The notes beneath the pieces are model-generated. The model made no database searches. It was not told the DNA's origin and worked only from the letters and a program-made list of their open reading frames with translations. The position numbers were made by a program, and so were the translations under genes. From Nostoc sphaeroides (GTDB lineage Bacteria > Cyanobacteriota > Cyanobacteriia > Cyanobacteriales > Nostocaceae), in assembly GCF_003443655.1 (NCBI RefSeq), contig NZ_CP031941.1, positions 2,351,501 through 2,415,500 on the forward strand: DNA of 64,000 nucleotides, written 5' to 3'. Positions 1-9,000 of the stretch are shown here, piece after piece; position 1 is the stretch's first letter; each line of letters opens with the position of its first letter.

Positions 1-1
1 T

Positions 2-445
2 CTACAAGCTGCGCCAGAGGTATTAAACCACAATACAGAAACTGTTCCCCGCCTGTATCGTCGGGTGCGTCCCCAAGGAAACTACGATCGCACATTAGAA
101 TTATTGCACCGCTCTCGCCAAGTTTGTCCTAACACATACACTAAATCCGGTATCATGGTTGGACTCGGTGAAACTGATGCTGAAATTCGCCAAGTCATGC
201 AAGACTTGCGAACTGTGGATTGCGACATTTTGACCATTGGGCAATACCTCCAACCCAGTCAAAAACACTTGCAAGTAAATGAATTTATCAACCCAGAACA
301 ATTTGCTGCTTGGAAGGCATTCGGCGAAGAAATCGGATTTTTACAAGTTGTTTCTTCACCATTGACAAGAAGTTCATATCATGCTGAACAAGTCAGGGAA
401 TTAATGGAACGTTATCCCCGCTCAAAAGTTAGGAGTTATGAGTGA
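2..445 (+). CDS. lipA: Lipoyl synthase, C-terminal part (5' end outside window)
   Basis: This is the last 147 codons of lipoyl synthase, a radical-SAM enzyme that inserts two sulfurs into protein-bound octanoyl groups. The frame is open from base 2, so the gene begins upstream and the FeS cysteine motifs are not visible. What is visible is the family's conserved C-terminal half: [20 protein letters not shown], then [15 protein letters not shown], then [15 protein letters not shown]. The stop codon overlaps the gpsA start by 8 bp, so the two genes are probably co-transcribed and translationally coupled. The product name rests on family recall of these motifs and is secure. Confidence 0.93.
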   Translation, partial: LQAAPEVLNHNTETVPRLYRRVRPQGNYDRTLELLHRSRQVCPNTYTKSGIMVGLGETDAEIRQVMQDLRTVDCDILTIGQYLQPSQKHLQVNEFINPEQFAAWKAFGEEIGFLQVVSSPLTRSSYHAEQVRELMERYPRSKVRSYE

Positions 446-1385
446 GCAGATGTACTCCAACTCAAAACTTTCTGTTGCAATTCTTGGTGCAGGTGCTTGG
501 GGTGCATCTCTGGCAAATCTGGCCACAGCAAATGGTCATCAGGTGCGCGTCTGGTCGCGTCAAGGTTCCCAAACTATCCAAGCAGTTTTAAAAGATGCCC
601 AAATAGTTTTGTCCGCTATCTCGATGATTGGTGTGAGAGATGTTGCTTCGCAAGTCCAGTCTTTCACCCTATCTCCAGAGACAATTTTTGTCACAGCGAC
701 GAAAGGCTTAGACCCCCAAACCACTTGCACACCGTCGCAAATTTGGCAAACAGTATTCCCTAACCATGCAGTGGTTGTTTTGTCTGGGCCTAATTTATCA
801 AAAGAAATTCAAATGGAATTACCAGCAGCCACGGTGGTAGCCAGTAATATCCCCACGGCTGCGGAAATAGTGCAGTTAGTATTTTCTTCTGGGCGTTTTC
901 GGGTATATACCAATCCCGATCCCTTGGGCGTGGAATTGGGGGGAACACTGAAAAATGTGATTGCGATCGCAGCCGGTGTGTGCGATGGTTTACAACTAGG
1001 AACCAATGCCAAAGCTGCTTTAGTCACCCGTGGGCTTACAGAAATGGTTCGCATCGGTAACAACTGGGGTGCGAAGACGGAAACATTTTATGGTTTATCA
1101 GGTCTAGGAGATTTGTTAGCAACCTGCAATAGTCCCTTAAGTCGCAATTACCAAGTCGGCTACCAGCTAGCTGGCGGTAAGTCACTTACAGAAACTCTCG
1201 CAAATTTACAAGGAACTGCTGAAGGAGTGAACACTTGTCAGGTTCTGATGCAACGAGCCAAGCAACAAAATATTCCTGTTCCAATTACTGAGCAAGTTTA
1301 TCGTTTACTTCAAGGCGAAATCACACCCCGACAAGCACTTGATGAACTGATGCTGCGAGATATCAAGCCAGAGTACAACTACTAG
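438..1385 (+). CDS. gpsA: Glycerol-3-phosphate dehydrogenase [NAD(P)+]
   Basis: This enzyme reduces dihydroxyacetone phosphate to sn-glycerol-3-phosphate for membrane lipid synthesis. The dinucleotide-binding loop GAGAWG is at residues 17-22, SGPNLSKE at about 116-123, and the conserved ELGGTLKN segment carries Lys172. The 315-aa length is slightly below the usual 330 or so, with the N-terminal domain a little compact around residues 41-60. The ATG overlaps the end of lipA. The last codons and the TAG stop abut, and the stop lies inside, the left end of a small repeat element (1382-1460), so the element may have supplied the stop. The assignment is confident. Confidence 0.92.
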   Translation: MSEQMYSNSKLSVAILGAGAWGASLANLATANGHQVRVWSRQGSQTIQAVLKDAQIVLSAISMIGVRDVASQVQSFTLSPETIFVTATKGLDPQTTCTPSQIWQTVFPNHAVVVLSGPNLSKEIQMELPAATVVASNIPTAAEIVQLVFSSGRFRVYTNPDPLGVELGGTLKNVIAIAAGVCDGLQLGTNAKAALVTRGLTEMVRIGNNWGAKTETFYGLSGLGDLLATCNSPLSRNYQVGYQLAGGKSLTETLANLQGTAEGVNTCQVLMQRAKQQNIPVPITEQVYRLLQGEITPRQALDELMLRDIKPEYNY

Positions 1386-1460
1386 TACAGTTAAAATGAA
1401 TACAGCGTAAGAGTTTCGGTCATTTGGGATGGGTGGTTTATTTACGCCGTGCTGTACTAG
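1382..1460. mobile_element. Small MITE-like element with CTAGTACAG ends
   Basis: The ends CTAGTACAG (1382-1390) and CTGTACTAG (1452-1460) are inverted repeats. The right arm, GTTTATTTACGCCGTGCTG plus TACTAG, recurs inverted at 58375 with one difference over about 25 bases. No transposase is present. It sits exactly on the gpsA stop codon. Confidence 0.5.
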
Positions 1461-1461
1461 T

Positions 1462-1556
1462 AGTCTGTCTCATAAGTTCTGATTGATTAGTTTGTTACCA
1501 AAACCCTGTAGAGACGCGAAATTTCGCGTCTTTACAACTAATGGGACAGACCACTA
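1462..1556. mobile_element. Second MITE-like element carrying the GACGCGAAATTTCGCGTC hairpin
   Basis: The outer imperfect inverted repeats are AGTCTGTCTCATAAG and, at the right end, CTAATGGGACAGACCACTAG. Inside, at about 1507-1534, is the perfect palindrome GACGCGAAATTTCGCGTC with GTAGA/TTTAC flanks. The same palindrome is the core of an unrelated element family at 16325, 23594 and 42340. No coding capacity. Confidence 0.4.
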
Positions 1557-1712
1557 GTTAGAAGTCAACTATGCTGGGTAACTAAGTTTGTAGTAAGGAC
1601 TTTAGTCCTTATATTAACCACTGAGTGCTTACTACATACCAGGCTTTCGTTAGCCTGATGGACAGTAATAGTCTGTCAAGAAATAATTGACGGATAGATT
1701 CTTTGTAGAGAC

Positions 1713-1904
1713 GGCGATTTATCGCGTCTCCCTAACGGCGATTTATCGCGTCTCCCTAACGGCGATTTATCGCGTCTCCCTAACGGCGATTTATCGCGTC
1801 TCCCTAACGGCGATTTATCGCGTCTCCCTAACGGCGATTTATCGCGTCTCCCTAACGGCGATTTATCGCGTCTCCCTAACGGCGATTTATCGCGTCTCCC
1901 TAAC
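1713..1904. repeat. 24-bp tandem array, 8 identical copies
   Basis: There are eight exact copies of a 24-bp unit beginning GGCGATTTATCGCGTCTCCC, starting at 1713 and ending at 1904. The unit contains a near-palindrome related to the dispersed GACGCGAT-ATCGCGTC repeat. An open frame runs through it only because 24 is a multiple of three (a TAIYRVSL octapeptide); there is no ribosome site or recognisable gene. The rest of 1386-2449 holds two small elements and the long sigC upstream region, and I see no gene there. Confidence 0.85.
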
Positions 1905-2449
1905 TAATATGCAAAAGGACGCGGGGACAGGAGAGAGTATTTAATAACTCCCCCGCGTTTTCTATCTCAGTGTCGAGAGAATTTTTGCCGCTAATACTAA
2001 TCACTTCCCCAATATCCATTAGTTCTACTTATACCTGAATAATCCTGAGAAAAAATTGCTAAATCGTCAGGATATTACTTTTGTAGCCATGTAAATGTGA
2101 CTATGCCAATTATAAAGATGACATTCACTGAAGGATGTTTATACCGTGTTATAAAAGTTACTATTAAAAACCATCAAGGTTGAAATGTTAACTAAGTAGT
2201 TGAAATATTGAAAACCTAGCTGCCGATTTGAATAGCTATTGGTTTAATCAAAAGTTTAGCAGCCGATTAAGTTCAGTAATGCTGTATCCAATCAAACCCT
2301 TACAGTTAATTTCAAAAAAAAACTGTAATGGAACGTTCAACCATGTTAGTTCATCGTAAATCACGGGAACAATAGCAACAGTTGAATAGCTGACCGTAAT
2401 CTAAGCTGACCGAAATCTATTGTTACCTGGAGCCATTGAGACGATCTTT

Positions 2450-3700
2450 ATGCCAGCAACATCTTTTTATGCAGACGCCCCCTACAACACCAAAAAGTCC
2501 CGCCAGGCTTTGGACTCGGATCTCACGGTTGATGACAGTGAGTTATCGGTAGATGATCTACAGGAGCTAGAGATTGCTTCTGCTGACAATGCTAACTTTG
2601 CTGCTAACACTAACCGTCGGAGTACAGACCTAGTACGTCTATATCTTCAAGAAATTGGTCGGGTTCGCTTGTTAGGGCGAGATGAAGAGGTTTCAGAAGC
2701 TCAAAAAGTCCAACGTTACTTGCGGATGCGGATATTACTTGCTAAGGCCGCCAAGGAAGGGGATGAAGTAATTACGCCCTATCTAAGGTTAGTTGAAGTT
2801 CAAGAACGTCTTACTTCCGAACTAGGACATCGCCCATCTTTGGAAAGATGGGCTGCTACTGCTGATATAGTTTTATCCGATCTTAGGCCAACTTTGGCAA
2901 ATGGCAAGCGTCGCTGGGCTGAAATTGCCAAGTTGACTGTAGAAGAGTTGGAGCAAGTTCAGTCCCAAGGACTCCAAGCAAAAGAACACATGATTAAGGC
3001 TAATCTTCGCCTAGTTGTGTCTGTTGCTAAGAAGTATCAAAATCGCGGTTTGGAATTGTTGGATTTAGTCCAAGAAGGCACACTAGGTTTGGAGCGGGCT
3101 GTAGAAAAATTTGACCCAACTAAGGGTTATCGCTTCAGTACTTATGCTTACTGGTGGATTCGTCAGGGTATTACACGGGCGATCGCTACTTCTAGTCGCA
3201 CCATCCGCCTTCCTGTCCATATTACCGAAAAGTTAAACAAAATCAAAAAGGCTCAACGCAAAATTGCTCAAGAAAAAGGCCGCACTCCAACTCTAGAAGA
3301 TTTAGCAACTGAGTTAGAGATGACACCGACCCAAGTCCGAGAAGTTTTGTTGCGGGTTCCTCGCTCCGTTTCTTTGGAAACCAAAGTAGGTAAAGATAAA
3401 GACACTGAGTTAGGCGAATTACTCGAAACTGACTGTGTAACCCCAGAAGAGATGTTAATGCGAGAATCTTTACAAAGAGACTTGCATCATCTTCTGTCAG
3501 ATTTGACTAGCCGAGAACGTGATGTAATTTTGATGCGGTTTGGTTTGGCAGATGGTCATCCTTACTCTTTAGCAGAAATTGGCCGCGCTCTCGATTTATC
3601 ACGGGAACGAGTCAGACAAATAGAATCCAAGGCTTTGCAAAAGCTACGTCAACCCAAGCGTCGCAACCTCATCCGTGATTATTTGGAATCTCTAAGTTAG
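2450..3700 (+). CDS. sigC: Group 2 RNA polymerase sigma factor SigC
   Basis: This is a sigma-70 family factor that directs RNA polymerase to promoters. Region 1.2 is at STDLVRLYLQEIG. Region 2 has ANLRLVVSVAKKYQNRG, LLDLVQEGTLGLERAVEKFD and YAYWWIRQGITRAI. Region 4 has the helix-turn-helix LAEIGRALDLSRERVRQIES. I chose ATG 2450 (MPATSFYADAPYN) over the upstream alternative at 2420 because it gives 416 aa and the N-terminus I recall for Anabaena SigC. The SigC identity also rests on neighbourhood: in Anabaena PCC 7120, sigC and furA are adjacent, as here. The long AT-rich leader may hold nitrogen- or growth-phase-responsive promoters, but I cannot define one. Confidence 0.82.
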   Translation: MPATSFYADAPYNTKKSRQALDSDLTVDDSELSVDDLQELEIASADNANFAANTNRRSTDLVRLYLQEIGRVRLLGRDEEVSEAQKVQRYLRMRILLAKAAKEGDEVITPYLRLVEVQERLTSELGHRPSLERWAATADIVLSDLRPTLANGKRRWAEIAKLTVEELEQVQSQGLQAKEHMIKANLRLVVSVAKKYQNRGLELLDLVQEGTLGLERAVEKFDPTKGYRFSTYAYWWIRQGITRAIATSSRTIRLPVHITEKLNKIKKAQRKIAQEKGRTPTLEDLATELEMTPTQVREVLLRVPRSVSLETKVGKDKDTELGELLETDCVTPEEMLMRESLQRDLHHLLSDLTSRERDVILMRFGLADGHPYSLAEIGRALDLSRERVRQIESKALQKLRQPKRRNLIRDYLESLS

Positions 3701-4238
3701 TCATTTGTCATTAGTCATTTGTCATTTGAAAACTATACTTGACAAATGACTACAGACAAATGGCTGATTTGATCCCCTATTTAAACAATTTTGGATTTTA
3801 GATTTGCAATTTTGCATTGACTTTGCCCACAAGGGGACTTAGCTCAAGGATTTAAGATTGGTTCTGTACACAAGGGATGGGGTATGAACCAAAAATTATT
3901 TTAATCCAAAATCTAAAATCCAAAATCTAAAATTGCTGGTCAAAAGCCTTTTAGAGGCTTGTAGCAAATTATTTGCATTTAATTGTACAAGAGTTTCCCT
4001 AGACCTTTGCTCAAATATCTTGAAGTGGGGATCAACTGAGCAATTCAAAATTCACTTATGCAAAATTCAAAGTCAATGGATGCAATCGTTACAAGTATCC
4101 TAACTATTAGCTGTATGCAAATTAAATGCACTACAGCTAATTACTTTAATTTTGATCAAGATTTGATGAATTGTTCTTAAATATTTAGTAAGAATTCTCA
4201 ATAGGCAATGATTGTTGCAAATTGCTCCCAAGATTTGT
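3701..4238. other. Intergenic region between sigC and furA, repeat-rich
   Basis: It holds short dispersed repeats (TCATTTGTCATT direct and inverted, and AAAATCTAAAATCCAAAATC types). No credible open frame, RNA gene or strong terminator was seen. Confidence 0.5.
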
Positions 4239-4244
4239 TATATT
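4215..4244 (+). promoter_or_regulatory. Putative furA promoter
   Basis: TTGCAA (4215-4220) and TATATT (4239-4244) are 18 bp apart in an AT-rich stretch, 34 bp upstream of the furA ATG. FurA is known to autoregulate in Anabaena, and the AT-rich sequence could hold an iron box. That is inference; no operator is proven by sequence alone. Confidence 0.3.
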
Positions 4245-4277
4245 CTCAACTAACGAGCTTTGTTGAGAAATATTAGT

Positions 4278-4733
4278 ATGACTGTCTACACAACTACTTC
4301 ACTCAAGGCAGAACTGAACGAACGAGGCTGGCGATTAACTCCCCAGCGCGAAACAATTTTACACATTTTTCAAGAACTTCCGCAAGGTGAACATCTGAGT
4401 GCGGAGGATCTTTATCATCGGCTAGAAACTGATGGTGAAGGGATCAGTCTGTCAACTATTTATCGGACTTTGAAGTTGATGGCAAGAATGGGAATTTTAC
4501 GGGAACTAGAACTGGGCGAGGGACATAAGCATTATGAAATCAACCAGCCTTATCCCCATCACCACCATCACTTAATTTGTGTTAGATGCAACTCAACTAT
4601 TGAGTTTAAAAATGACTCAATTTTAAAAATTGGGTCGAAAACCGCTCAAAAAGAAGGTTTTCACCTGCTGGACTGTCAAATGACTATTCATGCAGTGTGT
4701 CCCAAGTGCCAACGGGCACTAATGCCGCTTTAG
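4278..4733 (+). CDS. furA: Ferric uptake regulator FurA
   Basis: FurA is a metal- and redox-sensing repressor that controls iron homeostasis. From ATG 4278 the protein is 151 aa, matching my recall of Anabaena FurA nearly residue for residue. The winged-helix region includes GWRLTPQRETIL and LSTIYRTLKLMA. The His run PYPHHHHH is at 91-98. Cysteines are at 101, 104, 133, 141 and 144, giving two CxxC motifs (CVRC and CPKC). The upstream in-frame TTG at 4260 would add MLRNIS and is less likely. The peptidoglycan-binding gene on the opposite strand points straight at furA; in Anabaena PCC 7120 read-through from that gene gives the antisense RNA alpha-furA. Confidence 0.92.
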   Translation: MTVYTTTSLKAELNERGWRLTPQRETILHIFQELPQGEHLSAEDLYHRLETDGEGISLSTIYRTLKLMARMGILRELELGEGHKHYEINQPYPHHHHHLICVRCNSTIEFKNDSILKIGSKTAQKEGFHLLDCQMTIHAVCPKCQRALMPL

Positions 4734-4864
4734 CACTTGGATGGATAACAAAACAAAACTACTCAAATTAACCAAATAAATGGAATTTTGAGCAGTTCGT
4801 AATTTGCTGTTACTGGAGGTAAGCAACCAGTTGGGGACTGATACTAACAACGCCAAAGCGGATG

Positions 4865-6004
4865 TTAAAAGCGTCCGCTCTTAAGATCCTTGAGACTGAT
4901 GCCGTAGAATTCTTGGGCTTGTTTGATTGCTTTTTTGGTGTCAGGTGCCATCACACCGTTCAGCTTACCTTTATAAAAACCCCGCTCCTGTAGTCGCGTT
5001 TGGATTTCTAGGGTATTAAATTCGCTTTTGCTAGTAGTATTAACTGAGCTATATAACTTAGCTCGCGTAGTTGGGCCAGCAACACCGCTTGCACTCAAGT
5101 AATTAGCTGCCTGGAATCTCCTGACAGCATCGGCAGTATAGGGGCCATAGTAGCCATTTGGCTCTCCCTCTAAATATCCTGCCCGGATCAATTGTTCTTG
5201 AAGTACTCTAACAGACTCACCGCGATCGCCTACACGAAGTTTATTGCGATTCACTACCTTTGTGGGAGCCTCTTCTCCACTACCAATGCCAACTCCCGGC
5301 AATTTAGCTAATGTTGCTGGGCCTACAACACCGTCAACGCTTAATTTGTAAGAATCTTGGAACCGCTTCACAGCTTCTTCGGTAATTGGGCCAAATATTC
5401 CTGTGGCGTTCCCGTAATAAAAACCTGCAACTCTTAAGCGTTCTTGCAAAGCTCTGACATCTTCACCTTCAGCCCCTTTAGCAAGGTAGTTGGAATTACG
5501 GCGCACTCTTGTTGCTGAACTAGCTGAAGTAGTACTGCTGGGCTTTTTAGCTTGTGCGCTTCTTACAGCAGTAGTTTTAGCTTGTGTAGCCGTAGTTGTA
5601 GGCTTTTTCGCTTGCCAACTTTCTAATTTTTGCAGGGTGTTTGCGCCAACAATGCCATCTACTGGCAAACCAGCGGCCTTTTGGAAGCGCCGCACAGCTT
5701 CTTGTGTGGATGCGTCATATACTTGGGTAACAGAAGATTGGTAAAAACCTGCTGTTTTCAACTTTTGTTGTAGATTTCTGACAGAAGGGCCTTGATCGCC
5801 TTTTTCCAGTGCCATGACGCTAGTAACAGCGCCAAGAATAGATAAGGACAGAGCAAGGGGCAACATATACTTCCAAGCCCTACCAGAAAGCCGTTTCCAG
5901 TCTGGTGCAGCTGCTTTGTTAAACAAAGAACTGAGGGAGACCAATTCACTGGGTGTGCTGTCTTCGTAGGCGAAAGCTAGGTGCAAATACGCAAGATTTT
6001 CCAT
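4865..6004 (-). CDS. Peptidoglycan-binding repeat protein (Alr1690-like)
   Basis: This 379-aa protein has one hydrophobic segment (LPLALSLSILGAVTSVMAL, about 48-66) followed by four PG_binding_1 units at roughly 67-125, 172-230, 255-315 and 325-375. Each unit has the signature pattern 'G-xx-V-xx-LQ-xx-L ... Y-x-xx-T-xx-AV-xx-FQ ... VDG-VG-xx-T'. It is probably envelope-associated with the repeats in the periplasm. It is convergent with furA, 131 bp away. An AGCGGA/TCCGCT inverted repeat spans its stop codon with only a weak T-tract, so read-through toward furA is plausible, as reported for the Anabaena orthologue alr1690. The role beyond wall binding is unknown. Confidence 0.85.
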   Translation of the reverse strand: MENLAYLHLAFAYEDSTPSELVSLSSLFNKAAAPDWKRLSGRAWKYMLPLALSLSILGAVTSVMALEKGDQGPSVRNLQQKLKTAGFYQSSVTQVYDASTQEAVRRFQKAAGLPVDGIVGANTLQKLESWQAKKPTTTATQAKTTAVRSAQAKKPSSTTSASSATRVRRNSNYLAKGAEGEDVRALQERLRVAGFYYGNATGIFGPITEEAVKRFQDSYKLSVDGVVGPATLAKLPGVGIGSGEEAPTKVVNRNKLRVGDRGESVRVLQEQLIRAGYLEGEPNGYYGPYTADAVRRFQAANYLSASGVAGPTTRAKLYSSVNTTSKSEFNTLEIQTRLQERGFYKGKLNGVMAPDTKKAIKQAQEFYGISLKDLKSGRF

Positions 6005-6013
6005 ATTTGTTTC

Positions 6014-9000
6014 CTACACCATTGATTTTTCTTCGATCACTGCTTCAGCTTGATGTACTAGGTTCCTCAAAGCTTCTAATGTTCCTATATTTACATCCTC
6101 CCACAAATTGCGCTTGTGTGCCTCTAATAATTTTTCAGCAATATCACGCAGTGCGTAAGGGTTCTTTTGCTGAATAAATTCTACAACAACTGGATCGAGT
6201 AAATAAGCATCTACTATGCCTTGATACATGTAATCTTCAACACATTTAGCTGTAGCATCGTAGGCAAATAAAAAATCTACCGTCGCCGCCATTTCAAAGG
6301 CTCCTTTGTATCCGTGGCGCATGACTCCGGCGATCCACTTGGGATTAACTACGCGAGAGCGATACACCCGCGCAATTTCTTCTTTCAGTTGGCGGACTCG
6401 TGGTTTAGCGGGTATAGAATTATCACCAAAATAAGTTTCGGGATTTTTCCCCTGTAGAGAACGCACCGCCGCAGTTAAGCCGCCCTGAAATTGGTAATAA
6501 TCATCGGAATCTAGGAGATCGTGTTCACGATTATCTTGATTGTGCAGGACAACTTGCATTTGGGATAAACGTTGTTTGAAGGCTTCGGGGGAGGGGAGGG
6601 GGGAGTTAGGAGTTAGGAGTGAGGAGTTAGGAGTTAGGAGTGAGGAGTTAGGAGTTAGGAGTGAGGAGTTAGGAGTGGGGAGGGGGGATTGGGGATTAGG
6701 AATAATTTCTGCTCCTCTGCTCCCCTGCTCCTCTGCGCTGTTTCCCGATGAGTAGGCGTAAGAACTCCAGTTGATGTAGGCGCGGGCTAAATCTTCGTCG
6801 TCTGTCCAGTTTTGGGATTCGATTAAACCTTGGAGTCCGGCGCCGTAAGCACCTGGGCGAGAACCAAAGATGCGATAGCGCGATCGCACTACGGCTTCTT
6901 CTAAACTTAATCCTTGGCTTGTCCACAAATCAGTTTCTTGGCAAACTGCATCGGCGAGAGGATTTTGTTCTGGTGGTTCATCTAAATCTGCTACTGCTGA
7001 TACTGCTTGAGCGAATAAATCAATTAAGTTAGGAAAAGCATCGCGGAAGAATCCAGAAATTCGCAAGGTGACATCTACACGGGGACGCCCCAAAATCGCC
7101 AAGGGCAAAATTTCAAAATCCACTACTCGCCGCGCTGCACCATCCCAGACTGGTTGGACTCCGAGTAAAGCTAAGGCTTCGGCTATATCATCACCGCCTG
7201 TTCTCATGGTGGCTGTTCCCCACAATGATAAGCCTAGTGTTTTGGGATATTCACCATGTTCTTGAGTGTAATATTCTACGAGGGTTTCAGCAGCTTTTCT
7301 GCCGATATCCCAAGCTGTCTCTGTGGGAATGGCGCGAATATCGACAGAATAAAAGTTTCTCCCTGTGGGTAGAACTTCCGGGCGGCCGCGGGTGGGTGCG
7401 CCAGATGGAGCGCTGGGGACGTAACCGCCATCGAGTCCGTGTAATAAATGGGTGATTTCTTGGTGGGTTTTTTGTAGGGCGGGAAGGAGGCGATCGCGTA
7501 TCCAGGTGGAGACGCGATGAATGGCGTCTTCCTCGCCAGCTAAGACGCGATGAATCGCCTCTCTACAAGAAGAATTTTGATTTATTAGTTGTTCTACTAG
7601 GAGGGCGGCGTGTTCTTCTAGGACTTCGACGATATCACCAAGGGTACGGCATTCTGTGCCATTGACTATTGAGTATTCACCGCTAGGCATTGACAAATCG
7701 GCTGTGAGGGGATCGAAATCTAGACCCCAATCTTGAGCGATCGCACGGGTAATACCTGGAGAATGGCGATTGGGGATGCGAGCGATCGCTACTATTAAAT
7801 CTCGTAGCGGCCTTCCTTGGGGACATTGCCCAAAAATATGTAACCCGTCGCGGATTTGGGCTTCTTTTAATTCACAAAGATAGCCACCGATGGAATTCAA
7901 AATTAAAGATTCAGACTTAAAAATTTCTGTTTCGTTTTGGATTCCTAAATCTAGATGGAGATTTTCTTTGATCACCAGTTCGTGGATGCGATCGCGAATT
8001 ACTGGCAAACGCGAAGGATCTAAACTGTCGGCTTCATAATACTCATCAATTAAATTTTCTAACTGTTGCAAAGAACCGTAGAGTTCTGCACGAGTCATTG
8101 GCGGCGTTAAATGATCTATAATCACCGCTTGAGCGCGACGTTTGGCTTGGGAACCTTCACCAGGATCATTGACAATAAAAGGGTACAGGTGGGGAAGTGC
8201 GCCGAAAGCAACTTCTGGATAACAATTACTCGATAAAGCCACACTTTTACCCGGTAGCCATTCTAAATTTCCGTGTTTCCCTACATGAACTACAGCATCA
8301 GCGCCAAAAGTTTCTCTAACCCAATAGTAGAAAGCTAAATAATCATGGGTTGGTTCTAAATCCGGCGCATGATAATTCAAACTGGGGTCATTATCATAAC
8401 CTCTTGCTGGCTGAATTCCCACGAAGATGTTGCCGAGTTGGATTCCGGGAACGGGGATTGGGGATTGGGAATTGGGCATTGGGGATTGGTTATAACTCTC
8501 ATCTTTGTTCTTACCATGCCCCATGCCCCATGCCCCATGCCCTATTCCCCACCTTTCGCTAATACCCTGCTGCACTGCTGGCGGTAATGAAGCGAAATAT
8601 TCTTGATATTCTTCCCAAGAAACACTTTGGTATACAGGAAGCGATTCTCTACCTTCTGGATCGTTGGTTACGCCAGATGTCAGCCGTTGAATCAACTCGT
8701 CTCCTTGAGCAGGTGGTTTTTCTACTTCATACCCAGCCTGATGTAAAGCTTGCAGGATTTCTACACAACTAGCTGGGGTGTCGAGTCCTACACCATTGGC
8801 AAGGCGGCCATTGCGGTTGGGGTAGTTTGCCAGAATTAGGGCTATTCGCCGTTCTTGGGGTGGTTTGGAACGGAGACGCGCCCAATTTGCTGCTAGTTTA
8901 GCAACGAACTCGATGCGATCGCTCACTGGTTCATAAATTACCACATCTGTCTCTAGATAGGGATTACGAGTTTGTACGGCTTTAAAAGACACAGCACGAG

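Noticed and set aside
1713..1904. CRISPR array
   Set aside because: Units are directly contiguous with no variable spacers; the same is true of the arrays at 18694, 24258 and 63222, and no cas gene is present.
1687..1944. Open frame of TAIYRVSL octapeptides
   Set aside because: The frame stays open only because the 24-bp repeat is a multiple of three; no start signal or non-repeat domain.
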